From: Diplonema papillatum
Lineage: Eukaryota; Euglenozoa; Diplonemea; Diplonemida; Diplonemidae
Assembly: GCA_030068145.1 (NCBI GenBank)
Contig: JAPJBO010000843.1
Coordinates: 36,285 to 100,284, forward strand
Direction: 5' to 3'
Length of the DNA stretch: 64,000 nt
Below, piece by piece: positions 9,038 to 19,357 of this stretch (its first letter is position 1; every line of letters starts with the position of its first letter). Below the pieces are notes generated by a model. That model was not told the DNA's origin, did not search any database, and saw only the letters and a list, made by a program, of their open reading frames with translations. The position numbers and the translations under genes were made by a program.

Positions 9038-11240
9038 TCACACGGTGTGCTCCAGCACCGGGTGAACTGTGCAGTCCATTTTGCGGGTGTCACACCTGCA
9101 CCTCGATTGTGTAAAGTTTAGATGGCTTCGCAAATGCCTCGAACAAACCGAACTAGACAATAGACAAGTGTAAGCTCCCGTGATCTCAGGAAGCAGGGAA
9201 GTGCCAACGATCCAAGTTTCGGCGCCTGACAGAAAGACGGGAACCACGAGCGTTTTGAAAAACAAACCCTTTCGGTCGAGCCTAATCGTGGACCGCCAAA
9301 CAGACTTCAGTCTGTGTACTGCTACCCAGGCCAAAGACTTGTTCCGTAGGAAGTCCGCTCTGCTGTCGACGAGCATGGAGCCGAGGTATTTGTAGTCCGG
9401 AACCTCACGGAGGGAGGCCCCATCTGGACGCGTTACGGTACGTACAACTGGCGAACCCAGGACGACCTTTGTCTTGCCTACGCCGTAGTTGACCTTCAGG
9501 CCGTACTTTGAGGCTGCCGCAGTGAGTTTGTGCAGAAGCACTCTGGCTGCTGCTGCGGATCGGGCTATTAGAACATGTCATCGATGTCATCGACAAATTC
9601 AAGGTGCTTTAGGCGGATATGCCATCGTCCACACGTAGGACCAAAGCACACGCCCGCGTTCGGAATGTCCACCCCCTCAACTTCGCTCATGATCGCATCG
9701 ATCACGTACTGCGTTGTACAGCTTCCCGCAGCACGATGCGAGGGTGATTTGGTGGTAGTTCCCTAAATCACGCCGGTTGCCTTTTTTGTACAAGGGTTGG
9801 GTCCCAGACCGCATCCACTCTGCAGGCGGTGCCTGCATGTACGCCTCCCGACAAAACTCGGCGACCTTTTCTTGTCAGGGACGCGCAAGAGTGCGTTCGG
9901 AACTCCATCCGGATCGGCCGCCTTGCTGACCTGAAGCCTACGAGAGGCACCCGCAACTTCAGAGATCGTGGGCGGTTCTGTCTTCCAGTCAAGGTTTCTG
10001 GCTATTAGTCGTGGTATCGCGGATGTGTCCTCACAATCACCGTGTTGTCTGCGGAGAGCTCGGAAGTGCTCATCGTACTCCTCCTTTGACAGAGGGGACG
10101 ACTCTTCCATAGGCAGGAAAGGGCCTTCCAGGCTGCGTGGCGATGTTCTTCAAAGAAACGCAGCAAGGTGGCTACAGGGCGTGCGGCTGCAGCATTGTAG
10201 TCTGCGTTGCCTCCTTCCGGCGGTCCCAGCAAGGCTTCCTCGAGCTCTGGTGTCGGTAGCCGCGGCAGCTCATCAACAAGGGACAGCGACAATTGCACGT
10301 GGCTGCACGGGTGAGAGTATCTGCTCTCTTCGCTTCTAGTGGCGCGCTCCTTGCGACGCTAGCGAAGTCGGGCTTTGGGGGTGCGGGCCTCCTCGGGTCC
10401 GCGCATCTGACCCGAAGGGTCACCTCGACCATCTTGTGATCGGAGACGAGGGTACTGAACCACCGGCTAGGTTCGTAAGTGCGCACTTGCTGCACACTGC
10501 TGCTGTAGCGCAGCTTCAGGCATACGTGGTCAATCATGCGATTCCTCCACGTTGGTCGCGCGCTGTGTTGCTCATGGTCACGAGATTATTAGCGTGTATG
10601 AGGTCGCCTAGGCATCCGCCATTTCAGGCGAGCGCCGGTGTCCCACGCTTTCTGGCGCCTCATGTTTCGCGTTGCCTTCGCCGGGTTGTGCAGCGTTGAA
10701 GTCGCCCGCAACTACACAGTACTCGTTGTCGCGGACATGATCTAACAGAGCACTGAGGCCCAATTGATGTGCGTGTTGTTCAGCCCTGGCCGCCGAGTGT
10801 GGAGCGTAGACGTTTACGAGCCAGCCATCTTCGCCTGCCGCTGACTCTGTCCGCATCCACATCACTCGGTGGTTTTCGTAGCCTATCCCTTTCCAGGCTA
10901 AAGTGGGTGCTATTAGCATTGCCACCCCGCCTTTCGACGGGTGTGGTGGGGCTGAGACAATGTGCAACTCCCAGCCCTCCTCGTCACAAACTCGCTTGCC
11001 ACCCGAATCTGGTGCTCCTGCAACATGAGCACGTTCATACCGCGCATGATGCACAGGTGCACCAGATGGGCGATCTGCTGCGTTCGGCACAGGGAACGCG
11101 CGTTCCAGCAGGCCACCTTTGTCACTCGGTTTGCAGTAAAAACTGCCAAACCCTGCCTCGGGGACTCCTTCGTTTCTCTGGCGCGGCCAAGACCAGATAC
11201 TGCCCGAAAGCTGCAAAGCACCCCCCGACCGGTCAAATTG
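9038..11240 (-). pseudogene. Decayed non-LTR retrotransposon (LINE C), EN-RT fragments
   Basis: Minus-strand fragments occur in the order expected for a LINE ORF2. There is an APE-type endonuclease with CVVAGDFNA near 10700. An RT N-terminal part (KAADPDGVPNALL) lies near 9900-9940. An RT catalytic FVDD motif lies near 9590. An RT thumb region containing KTKVVLGS and YKYLGSML lies at 9038-9541. The frames are broken by stops and shifts, and the segment between the RT N-terminus and FVDD looks shortened. It is not closely similar to LINE A or LINE B in this window. Non-functional. Confidence 0.8.
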
Positions 11241-11400
11241 CCACTCCTGTGGTCTTCAATTCGCCGGGCGGTGTTGTTTCATTTACCGCGTCGCGTCACG
11301 TACATGTCGCTGGCGGGTGGGGGATCGGCGATCGCAGCAGCAATTAAGGCGCGGTCAACAGTGTCGCCATCGTGAAGGCCCCCCCGTAACACCCGATTTG
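11225..11400 (-). repeat. Probable 5' region of LINE C
   Basis: Directly upstream of the LINE C endonuclease remnant and repeated at 6125-6290. Confidence 0.5.
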
Positions 11401-11446
11401 GGCCGAAAGAAAGAAATTTGTTTTCCTGACCCCACCTTCCCGGTCG

Positions 11447-11613
11447 CCGAAGCGGATCAGCCAATGGGTATGCCAAGCAGTGTCCCTCTTCCAAAGCGGT
11501 CGTCACCGAAGTGGATCAGCCAATGGGTATGCAGAGAGTGCCAAGCAGTTCCAAAGCGGTCGTCGCCGAAGCGGATCAGCCAATGGGTAGGCAGAGAGTG
11601 CCAAGCAGTGTTT
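11447..11613. repeat. Tandem repeat, about 62-bp unit, three copies
   Basis: Three copies contain GAAGCGGATCAGCCAATGGG followed by TATGCAGAGAGTGCCAAGCAG. The first copy is shorter. No coding role seen. Confidence 0.85.
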
Positions 11614-11697
11614 CCTGTGCACGACGAAATTACCTGACATTAATCCTCCACTTATGAAAGATGGTGAGAACATCTGCTCAAAACTGGGCACCCCACA

Positions 11698-12540
11698 TTA
11701 CAGCGGCCGGCCCGAAGGTATGAAGTTCGGCATCCTCGCAACATTGCCTTCCTTCGCCACTCCAAGGATCTGTTGCTTCGGTCGGGTGGATAAGAAAACA
11801 TACCGAGTTCGTTGTGCGGCGGCTCGCTTGAGTTGCTGAGGGCTTTCTACTGCTGGTGAGCACATGGGATTCGCTGGGAAGGCGTCGGTGTGCTGGTGTT
11901 GGTTCGGCAAGGCAGTCGGGGGAAGAATGGAAGAGGCAGCGGACGAGACAGACGAACTGCGGCTTTGCAACGAGTCACGTGAACTATTGCATGCCTCAGT
12001 GCTGGCCCGCCGGTAGCTGTCTGTGCTGCTGCTGGACAACGTGTCGTCTTCGGGAACTTCGCATGAATAAAGCTGCGCGGGAAGAACTTCTGGGATCCAT
12101 CCCGTTGTGCCTTTTTCATGCCGCTCTCTTTCTAGCGCCCGTCGGAGAGCAAATCGGCGCCAGTGATCAACGATGCGGCGCGTCCTGGTTACCCGTTCTT
12201 GTAAGCAAACAACTACGACTGCCATCACGTCAATCTCGTCCATGATCTCTCCCACAGGAAATCGCAACCTCTCCGCAACGTCTGCGAGTGTCATGCAATA
12301 CGCGTTCTTCGGCTCAGTCCCGCCCCACGAGCCCACCGCGCGCCAATTGTACGGACTCGTCGTGGCGCACAGAATCTCCTCCGGGATCTCACCGGTCTGC
12401 AGTATTGGCGATGCGAGATACATTCGGGTCCTCGTTGCACCTGATTCCCCCCTACTCTTCCTGTTGTGTGAACTTACTCCTGATGACGTGAACAGACATT
12501 CTGTTTTGGATACTGTGATCCGGGAAGGAGGTGCGTCTAT
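11698..12540 (-). CDS. Hypothetical protein, C-terminal exon(s)
   Basis: A minus-strand frame of about 280 codons is open without an AUG at its upstream end, so the start or an upstream exon is missing. It has a structured-looking N-terminal region (MTLADVAERLRFPVGEIMDE, then MAVVVVCLQERVTRTRRIVD) and a basic helix around WRRFALRRALERERHEKG. After that comes a serine-rich, low-complexity tail of about 130 residues. I do not recognise the family. Upstream minus-strand frames (12605-12895) encode two CxxC pairs that could be an earlier exon. A GT donor after CAAGAG near 12593 is plausible but unproven. Confidence 0.4.
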   Translation of the reverse strand: MDAPPSRITVSKTECLFTSSGVSSHNRKSRGESGATRTRMYLASPILQTGEIPEEILCATTSPYNWRAVGSWGGTEPKNAYCMTLADVAERLRFPVGEIMDEIDVMAVVVVCLQERVTRTRRIVDHWRRFALRRALERERHEKGTTGWIPEVLPAQLYSCEVPEDDTLSSSSTDSYRRASTEACNSSRDSLQSRSSSVSSAASSILPPTALPNQHQHTDAFPANPMCSPAVESPQQLKRAAAQRTRYVFLSTRPKQQILGVAKEGNVARMPNFIPSGRPL

Positions 12541-12604
12541 AGAAATTGACCACACTCTGTGATAAACTGCACAAGTCGCTACAGACTACCTCTTGCACGC
12601 GTCG

Positions 12605-12895
12605 TGTCATGCTTCCGTCGCTTCTTGCCCCGCGCGAATAGAACGTGTAGTCCGGGAACAAATCAGGAAGAAGAACGGAGCAATCTTTACAAACAAATGA
12701 GTGACTTAAGGTAGCCACTTGGGCGGCGCCGATCCTGGCGCACACAGCAGCCGTGATGCGTCGGCAATACTTGCACTTCAGGATGGGGCTGCCGCCATGA
12801 GTGTCGACGGCTCCATCATCTCCTGAAAAAAATATAAATTCGAATGAGCTGAGCTGCGTCCTACAGAAACGGCCATGCATTTTGGTCAGTGACAG
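12605..12895 (-). other. Possible upstream exon with two CxxC pairs
   Basis: The minus-strand frame reads LKCKYCRRITAAVC, then SFVCKDCSVLLPDLF, a spacing compatible with a small zinc-binding domain. It is in a different frame from the 280-codon ORF downstream, so joining them would need an intron or a frameshift. Confidence 0.3.
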
Positions 12896-13461
12896 GGTCA
12901 ATACACGGCAAAAAACATTGCAGGTCTCTTTCTGCGATCATCCTCTTGTGCGCCGGAGGTCTTCCGGGATGGATGCTTTTTGTTTCGACGACGCGGAAAA
13001 GAAATGCGTTCAGTCACCCTCGTGAAAACTAGACAACGAGGAAAACTTGCAGAGCAAATGACCCGCTTGACAAATTCGATCTGGAACGCTTCTCGGTGTG
13101 CCTCTCGACGCAAACGAGAAAGCGATGATTCCGATTCCTTTTCGTGGTTCTCGAGTAGCTCCTGGCTGTGTTGTCCTGCTCTGGGTTGATGTCACGTGTG
13201 AAACTGAGACAACAGTTGCAACCGGTGTCGACACGGATGCACCACGAAGCGCTGCAAAAGCGACCTTCCGGTGCCGATGAAGCCCCTCGTCAATACCATC
13301 CAATCGAGATTCGACGCTAGTCTCAGAGCAGCAGCGATTACACCGTCCCCGCGCGTAGTTGTGAAGCAGCCAATGCCGCATAACCGAACTTCAACCCAGC
13401 TGGCCCTGATTGCTCACGGTCGCAACTCCGTTGCTCATTCAGGCAGCGCCTCACTTAAGGG
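12896..13461. other. Unassigned intergenic or intronic
   Basis: Short frames only, on both strands. Nothing recognised. Confidence 0.35.
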
Positions 13462-13950
13462 TCAAAACTCAAGCGCGTGGGTGAAAGGGCCCAAGGACTC
13501 GAACTTCAAGCCTTGCCGGTTACCATAAACGCCGCACTGCAGCGTTGGTGTGGGCCGGTCGCCTCGATCGTAGGTCTCAATACCGGTCCGGAGGCTGGAG
13601 CAGAAGAGCTCGTACAGCTCGGCACCCGCCGTCTTGTCGAATTGTGCATGATACTGCGCTTGTTTACCTTTCAACCTCCCGGCCAGTGTCGCCTGCGGCA
13701 CGACCATGACATCCCAGTTCTCTACGAGGGCTGCCGATACACGGCCACGCTCCAGAGATTCTTCGTTGACATGGGGAAAGATCTTAGCGTTCAAGACGTC
13801 ATTGGCCGCCTTCTTCGTGGAAACCTCGTTCGCCCCCTTCAAAAAACACACATACACAATCACCCCGCGGCTAATGTCGACCCACTGGTCCACGTTATTC
13901 ACCAGCAAGCTTCCCTTTTCAACAGACTGAAGAATCACACGGAGCGCCAT
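13462..13950 (-). CDS. DTD2: D-aminoacyl-tRNA deacylase, DTD2/ATD type
   Basis: An intact single-exon protein of 162 residues from ATG (MALRVILQSVEKG) to TGA, matching the family's usual length. Features of the DTD-like fold are visible. RGVIVYVCFLKGA is the first strand region. VVPQATLAGRLKGKQAQYH corresponds to the SQxTL-like active-site segment of canonical DTD, with Pro-Gln-Ala as in the DTD2/ATD branch. GVYGNRQGLK and the C-terminal GPFTHALEF carry the Gly-Pro motif that lines the adenosine/aminoacyl pocket. The family hydrolyses mischarged aminoacyl-tRNA, which is proofreading in the cytosol. It ends exactly at the conserved Glu-Phe terminus at a UGA, so UGA is a real stop in this genome. 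It is the most secure host protein gene in the window. Confidence 0.85.
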   Translation of the reverse strand: MALRVILQSVEKGSLLVNNVDQWVDISRGVIVYVCFLKGANEVSTKKAANDVLNAKIFPHVNEESLERGRVSAALVENWDVMVVPQATLAGRLKGKQAQYHAQFDKTAGAELYELFCSSLRTGIETYDRGDRPTPTLQCGVYGNRQGLKFESLGPFTHALEF

Positions 13951-14112
13951 GTCCCTTCCCGGATTTCCCTCTGTAATTTTTTCGTGTTGTCATCCTTCGC
14001 TTCATGCTCCATGTCCATTCATCTGTACACGATACGGGCAATACTCTTCTAATCACCGGTAACGTATGGTACACAGTGCAGTAGTAAAGGCTTTCACTAG
14101 TAAATTTACTAC

Positions 14113-14303
14113 CTACCCCCCCCCCGTGTTTAAGATCGCGCCCTCCCCGTGTATAAGATCGGTCTTTTTTAGAAATGAGGACGATCTTATACACGGGGGG
14201 AAAATCTTAGTTTAATGTTTAGGCAGAGCACTGCCTCTCATGCATGGTTGATGCTAGCATCAAGTCTTCTTCGAGGAAGAGGATCTTATACACGGGGGGG
14301 GGA
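14113..14303. mobile_element. Small MITE-like element with C-run inverted ends
   Basis: The left end CCCCCCGTGTTTAAGATC and right end GATCTTATACACGGGGGG are inverted repeats. Internal copies of the same 17-mer occur at about 14143 (direct) and 14182 (inverted). About 190 bp, non-coding. The flanks are C- and G-runs, so a target duplication cannot be read. Confidence 0.6.
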
Positions 14304-14309
14304 GTGGGG

Positions 14310-15477
14310 TGGGTCCCGCGCAGGGTTCAATGAAGTAACCCCGAGCTCACGCCCATTTAAAGTTTGAGAATAGGTCGAGGAAGCGATTTCCCCAATGCCT
14401 CCAATCATTCGCTTTACCTGGCGTAACTCCTGTTTTGGTTCTAGCTATCCTGAGGGAAACTTCGGAGTGAACCAGCTACTAGATGGTTCGATGGGTCTTT
14501 CGCCCCTATACCCAGCTTTGACGAGCGATTTGCACGTCAACATCGCAACGGACCTCCACCAGGGTTTCCCCCGGCTTCGTCCTATCCAGGCATAGTTCAT
14601 CATCTTTCGGGTCCCAACAAGTGTACTTAACCTCAAATCCCTTTCCAGTAAATCAGGATCGGGCTGTGCTGCGTCCTCAAGGATTGGCACATCTCCCTTT
14701 CAGTGCGGCTTGTGGGTTTGACACCCTAAGCCTCGCACACGTGTTAGACTCCTTGGTCCGTGTTTCAAGACGGGTAGTAGAAGATCGCTGTGTCTGACAT
14801 GAGCCTGCGAGCGTTTAACCACGTCAGGCCAGCGGGAGCAAGGACGTTGTCCGAAGACGCCGACACTTACCCTTCGCTGACGATGCCGCGGGTCACCTCC
14901 TCAACTCATTCCTATCCTGGTCGATCCGAGCAAAACTGAGGCAGCCGGCAAGCCGTCTCGCAACAGAAGCTTGGACGATCCGAATAGGTCCAGACGTCTC
15001 AACCATAAACCCCAGTGAAGGAGCAATGATTAAGATTTGAACGCATCTCCAACTCTTACCACTCATCGGTTTCAGGGACTTTTAACCCTCTTTTCAAAGT
15101 TCTTTGCATCTTTCCATCACTGTACTTGTTCGCTATCGGCCTCCGGGAGATATTTAGCCTTAGCAGAGGGATACCTGCCGATTAGCTCAGCATTCCCAAA
15201 CTGAGCGACTCGTGCTAGCAAGGAGTTAACCAACATGGCTCGTCGAGGAAATACGGGACTCTCACCCTCTGTGGATACCCCATTCCAGGAGACTTACCTC
15301 GACGCCAGTTGTGTCCCCAAGCAGCTTGCGCCACATTCCGGATATCCGTAGAACACCGGTTCAGGCTTGGGCTCTGCCCTGTTCACTCGCCGTTACTAGG
15401 AGCATCGCTGTTGCTTTCTTTTCCTGCGCTGAGTGATATGCTTAAGTTTAGCGCGTAGATCTTCAACAGCTGAGGTC
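14310..15477 (-). rRNA. 28S (LSU) rRNA, 5' part only
   Basis: On the minus strand the sequence begins GACCTCAGCTGTTGAAGATC and carries the LSU core CTTAAGCATATCA. It later has the blocks complementary to TCTTTTCAAAGTTCTTTGCA and CCTATTCTCAAACTTTAAAT. Similarity is lost near 14310, so roughly the first third of the LSU is present. It then abuts the MITE-like element. The rest of the 28S is absent, so this cannot yield a full rRNA. Confidence 0.85.
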
Positions 15478-15819
15478 GGTGAGAGTTTCATTCGAACGAC
15501 CTGTTTTTCCAAAAATCAATCCATGCCTTTGAAGTGTGAACCTCACGAGACTAGACGATTTTTGGAAATCGTCAGTCGCTCTCATTGAAGATCCATTGAT
15601 CGAACACCATCCAATTTCATCAAACCTTGCGATTCAACTCCAGAAGATATGCGATGCTCGTTCTCGGACCCAGGATTTCAAACAGAGCATCGATCGGGTT
15701 GAATGATCTTTGCACCGCCACATTCTCGATTCAAACCGATTCAACTCGATCAACAATAATCAGCAAGCCAATCACCATCGAATCAAGAGTCGAACGCAGT
15801 CTGAGAGATTAGATTTTCA
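15478..15819 (-). other. Internal transcribed spacer 2
   Basis: Spacer of about 340 bp between the 5.8S and 28S segments, defined by its flanks. Confidence 0.7.
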
Positions 15820-15974
15820 AGCGACACTCAACTGCTGATGGGCATGGGCGAACCCAGCCCGCTAATGCGTTCGACGACCTGATGAGTCTCATGCTTCTGC
15901 AATTCCCATTGACTATCGCGTCTGGCCGCGGTCTTCATCGTTCCCAGAGCCAAGACATCCACCGATAAGTGCAA
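15820..15974 (-). rRNA. 5.8S rRNA, divergent
   Basis: The minus strand reads GGTGGATGTCTTGGCTC near its 5' end, then AACGATGAAGACCGCG and GGGAATTGCAGAAGCATGAG, then TCGTCGAACGCATTAG. These match the order and spacing of conserved 5.8S blocks with many substitutions. End positions are estimates from the usual length of about 155 nt. Confidence 0.75.
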
Positions 15975-16137
15975 TTGATGTCACCCTCGATCAACCGCAG
16001 TTGAGCCGAGGGGAACAGTTGTTTTGCCTTTCCGATTGCTCGGGATTTTCGATTTCCTTCATGACCATGTTTGAATCCTCGGTTTCCAATCTGTTTGAAA
16101 GTCGTTTCCTCATTCCATTCAGAATTGAAATCTTTGG
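15975..16137 (-). other. Internal transcribed spacer 1
   Basis: Short spacer of about 160 bp between the 18S 3' end and the 5.8S, defined by its flanks. Confidence 0.7.
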
Positions 16138-16600
16138 TAATGATCCTGCTGCAGGTTCACCTACAGCAACCTTGTTACGACTTTTGCTTCCTCTAGCTGA
16201 GAAACATTGCTTGGATTCGGGCGCTGAACTTGTTGCCAAGAACGAGCTTCCCTCTCCCAAGCTCTATCCCACAGCCAATCGGTAGCAACGACGGGCGGTG
16301 TGTACAAATGGCAGGGACGTAATCAGTGCATGCTGATGACTTGCGCCTACTAGGCATTCCTCATTCAAGGAGAATAATTGCAATCATCGATCCTCATCAC
16401 GACGCAAGTTCAAAAGATTTCCCATCCTCTTCAAGATAGGTAGCCGGAAGGCTCTCAAACTCGTTTAATGCGTCAGTGTAGTGCGCGTGCAGCCTAGGAC
16501 ATTTAGGAGCATCACAGACCTGCTATTGGCTCGCTCTTCCGCGCGCTATAAGTCGCGCGCAGTCCCCTTAAGAAGTAGTGCGCGTCTCGGGTAAGCAGCA
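16138..16600 (-). rRNA. 18S (SSU) rRNA, 3' part only
   Basis: The minus strand ends with the canonical GTAGGTGAACCTGCAGCAGG-ATCATTA terminus. It contains TTTGTACACACCGCCCGTCG and GCAGGTCTGTGATGC. Upstream similarity reaches the CTTCTTAAGGGGACTG helix and fades near 16600, where a different repeat begins. About a quarter of the gene is present. The substitution CCATTTGTACACACC (usually CCCTTTG) is visible. Confidence 0.88.
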
Positions 16601-16635
16601 AGCCGCCGATGCCAAAAGACACCCCCTACAACGAC

Positions 16636-17088
16636 ACGCCCACCGTAGCGCAGGCAGAACCCGAGTGACAAAGCCGTCCACAGCCCAGACTCCGGTCAGG
16701 GCCAAACACACCCACGACGGTCCTCGAGGGCATGCCAAGCTAACGAAACACCTCTTTTTCGTCACAACTTTATCACAAGACAACCAGTATCCCCCCTCGT
16801 CCCTTCCCCAGCTCGCAGCTGGAACAGCTCGGTGAGGGCACTCAGCGCGTCGTTGCAAAGGTTCGTCGCGTATTGAACGCCAACACGGCAACGAGTTCAG
16901 CACGAGCAAAAGCACGACGAGCAAAGCGCAGTGCCGCTCGAAACCACGGAGCAAGTCGTAGCGCAGGCAGAACCCGAGCGACAAAGCCGTCAACAGCCCA
17001 GACTCCGGTCAGGGCCAAACGCACCCACGACGGTCCTCGAGGGCAAGCCAAGCCAACGAAACTCTTTTTCGTCACAATTTTATCATCC
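16636..17088. repeat. Direct duplication of about 145 bp
   Basis: 16636-16785 and 16946-17088 are similar throughout (GTAGCGCAGGCAGAACCCGAG to TTTTTCGTCACAA, then TTTATCA), separated by about 160 bp of unrelated sequence. Confidence 0.8.
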
Positions 17089-17245
17089 GCCCCCCCCCCC
17101 CACTCCCTCCTAACCCCTAACCTGTGGACCTGTCACTCGTGCGCGTGTCTCTTGGCGCAAATAGGCTAGTAACGCCTGACCTGTTCCAGACGCGGCTCTT
17201 CTGAGCAGCGGATGGACGGTGCTTGTTTTTCATTCATTCATTCAT
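17089..17245. other. Unassigned
   Basis: A C-run followed by sequence with no recognised feature; a CATT microsatellite lies at about 17229-17244. Confidence 0.4.
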
Positions 17246-17246
17246 T

Positions 17247-17337
17247 CTTTTTTTTTTTTTTTTTCGGGACTGACTTCCCAGCAGCATGACGAGTTAACGA
17301 GACGTGGCTGGAAAGCCAGCGGTCAGTTGGGAGACAG
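17247..17337 (-). repeat. Poly(A)-tailed SINE-like fragment (S3)
   Basis: A T-run followed by CGGGACTGACTTCCCAGCAG and TGGCTGGAAAGCCAGCGGTC. The complement of the same sequence, with its A-run, is at 40555-40650. Confidence 0.65.
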
Positions 17338-17354
17338 GGCTTGCGCCCGGCGGG

Positions 17355-18191
17355 ATTTTTGGGCAGCATGTCAGGAGACAGGGTGAGTAGCGACACCCCC
17401 CCTATGCCAGCACAGTGCGAACCTTGGAGCCACGGCGTCGTGCCTGGCGAAGCAGACTCAAGAAGATTAGAAAGGAGCCCCTTCAGCCAAACACAACACT
17501 CACCAAACCCCTGGGCCAGAGTCCTCCCCCAGGCTCCCAGAGCGCAGGCACTCTCTTTTGCTCAGAGAAGTAAAACACCCCAGACCCAGGGCGAGACATG
17601 TTGTCCGCTTCGAAAGTAGAGCTCCCACACCACACACTTTTCCTCTCTGTCACGCACACAGCGGCACCGCGTTCCAGGCGCAGCATTTACAGGGCAGCAT
17701 GTCAGATGACAGGGTGAGTAGCGACACCCCCCTAAGCCAGCACAGTATACCACGGGGCGGGATTTGGATTCGACGGAAAAGGACGCTTTTTCTCTCCCCC
17801 AGCCCCTGACACACTAAAGCAAGGGCTTTCAGCCCTCGGAGACCCTGCCTGACATGAGGGAAGGCCAACCGACAATTCAATGTCGGAGGTCAATCTGCAC
17901 CTTCACAAGGTCAGAACCCCCTGCACGTAGCTCGTCTGACGAGTGCCCGGCGTGTGGGGGGATGCGTAACTTGCCTAACGGGCCGAAACGGGGGTCTCCG
18001 CGTGATGCCGACACTAAAGCACTCTCAACACCCACCCTCCAGGGAAAGCAACCCGCCCTCTTCCAACACACCTCGACCCCTGCGACACAAAAGGAAAACA
18101 AGCGCGTGGCGTGCCTTCCGGCACAAAGCGGGCCCAATAACGCCCCTACCCGATCTCACTTCGGGTGCCTCATGCAAATAAAAAAAAAAAA
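17355..18191 (+). mobile_element. R element copy 1, poly(A)-ended retroposon-like repeat
   Basis: Non-coding repeat starting GGGCAGCATGTCAGGAGACA and ending TGCCTCATGCAAATAAA plus an A-run. A 55-bp segment (GGGCAGCATGTCAG-GACAGGG-TGAGTAGCGACACCC) occurs twice, at 17361 and 17694. A second copy on the minus strand (51053-51572 plus 53892-54205) is split by the hAT-like element. Here the target heptamer CACCGCG (17665-17671) is present once and uninterrupted, so this copy is the empty-site reference. Confidence 0.8.
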
Positions 18192-18214
18192 GGACTTTTT
18201 TTTTTTTTTTTTCG

Positions 18215-18531
18215 GACTTAACCATAAGGGAAGCACTTAAGTCGGGAAAATATATAACGGAAGCTGCTTCCGTTATATATTTTTCCGAGCTTCCGTTATA
18301 TATTTTTTCTGCTTCCGTTATATATTTTCCAGCTTCCGTTATATATTTTCCAGCTTCCGTTATATATTTTCCAGCTTCCGTTATATATTTTCCAGCTTCC
18401 GTTATATATTTTCCAGCTTCCGTTATATATTTTCCAGCTTCCGTTATATATTTTCCAGCTTCCGTTATATATTTTCCAGCTTCCGTTATATATGCCATGT
18501 TCCGATAAAGATTGGAGTGTTTCCATAAGTC
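18215..18531. repeat. Palindrome-headed tandem array, second copy
   Basis: The element starts GACTTAACCATAAGGGAAGC, enters a palindrome (AAAATATATAACGGAAGC at 18247-18264, one base, then its complement at 18266-18283), and continues as about 10 copies of a 21-bp unit like TTCCGTTATATATTTTCCAGC to 18492. It ends GGAGTGTTTCCATAAGTC, an imperfect inverted match to the start. It is homologous to 443-750, inverted. Confidence 0.85.
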
Positions 18532-19008
18532 ACCACACAGAAATGCAAGCCCGAAGTCACCGGGAACGTGGCAGAAGCACATATCAGCACTCCTGTGACT
18601 CCACACTGCAGCTTTCCGGTTTCGAGTTTGTCGCTGCAAGAGCAGACTTCTGCGGCAGGGTCGTCTATCGTTGTCGGGAAATAATATCCTCGTCTACCTC
18701 CCGACCTACTTCGTCCCTTCGTCCGGTATGACTTGAGTGTTGGATACAGCAGGCTTTTACGTCAAACATTGGCCAAGCACTTCCAATCCCGATAGGAACA
18801 CTTCATTGCTACCAGCTTCTGCCGATTGTCATAGGTCCTAACGCGCTTTCGATTCCATTTGGAGTTCGGGCACAAACCAGAAAGGAGTAAAAGAATAGGT
18901 CGCGGGGCAGAACGTGCATATCCGGAAAGTGAGGGGGAACCCCGAAACGCAGTCAAAATGGGCCGGTAGCGGTGGGAAAAAGAAGAGCGGTGGATAGGCA
19001 GCGCAAGA
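18532..19008. other. Unassigned
   Basis: No feature recognised. Confidence 0.4.
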
Positions 19009-19357
<349 letters not shown>

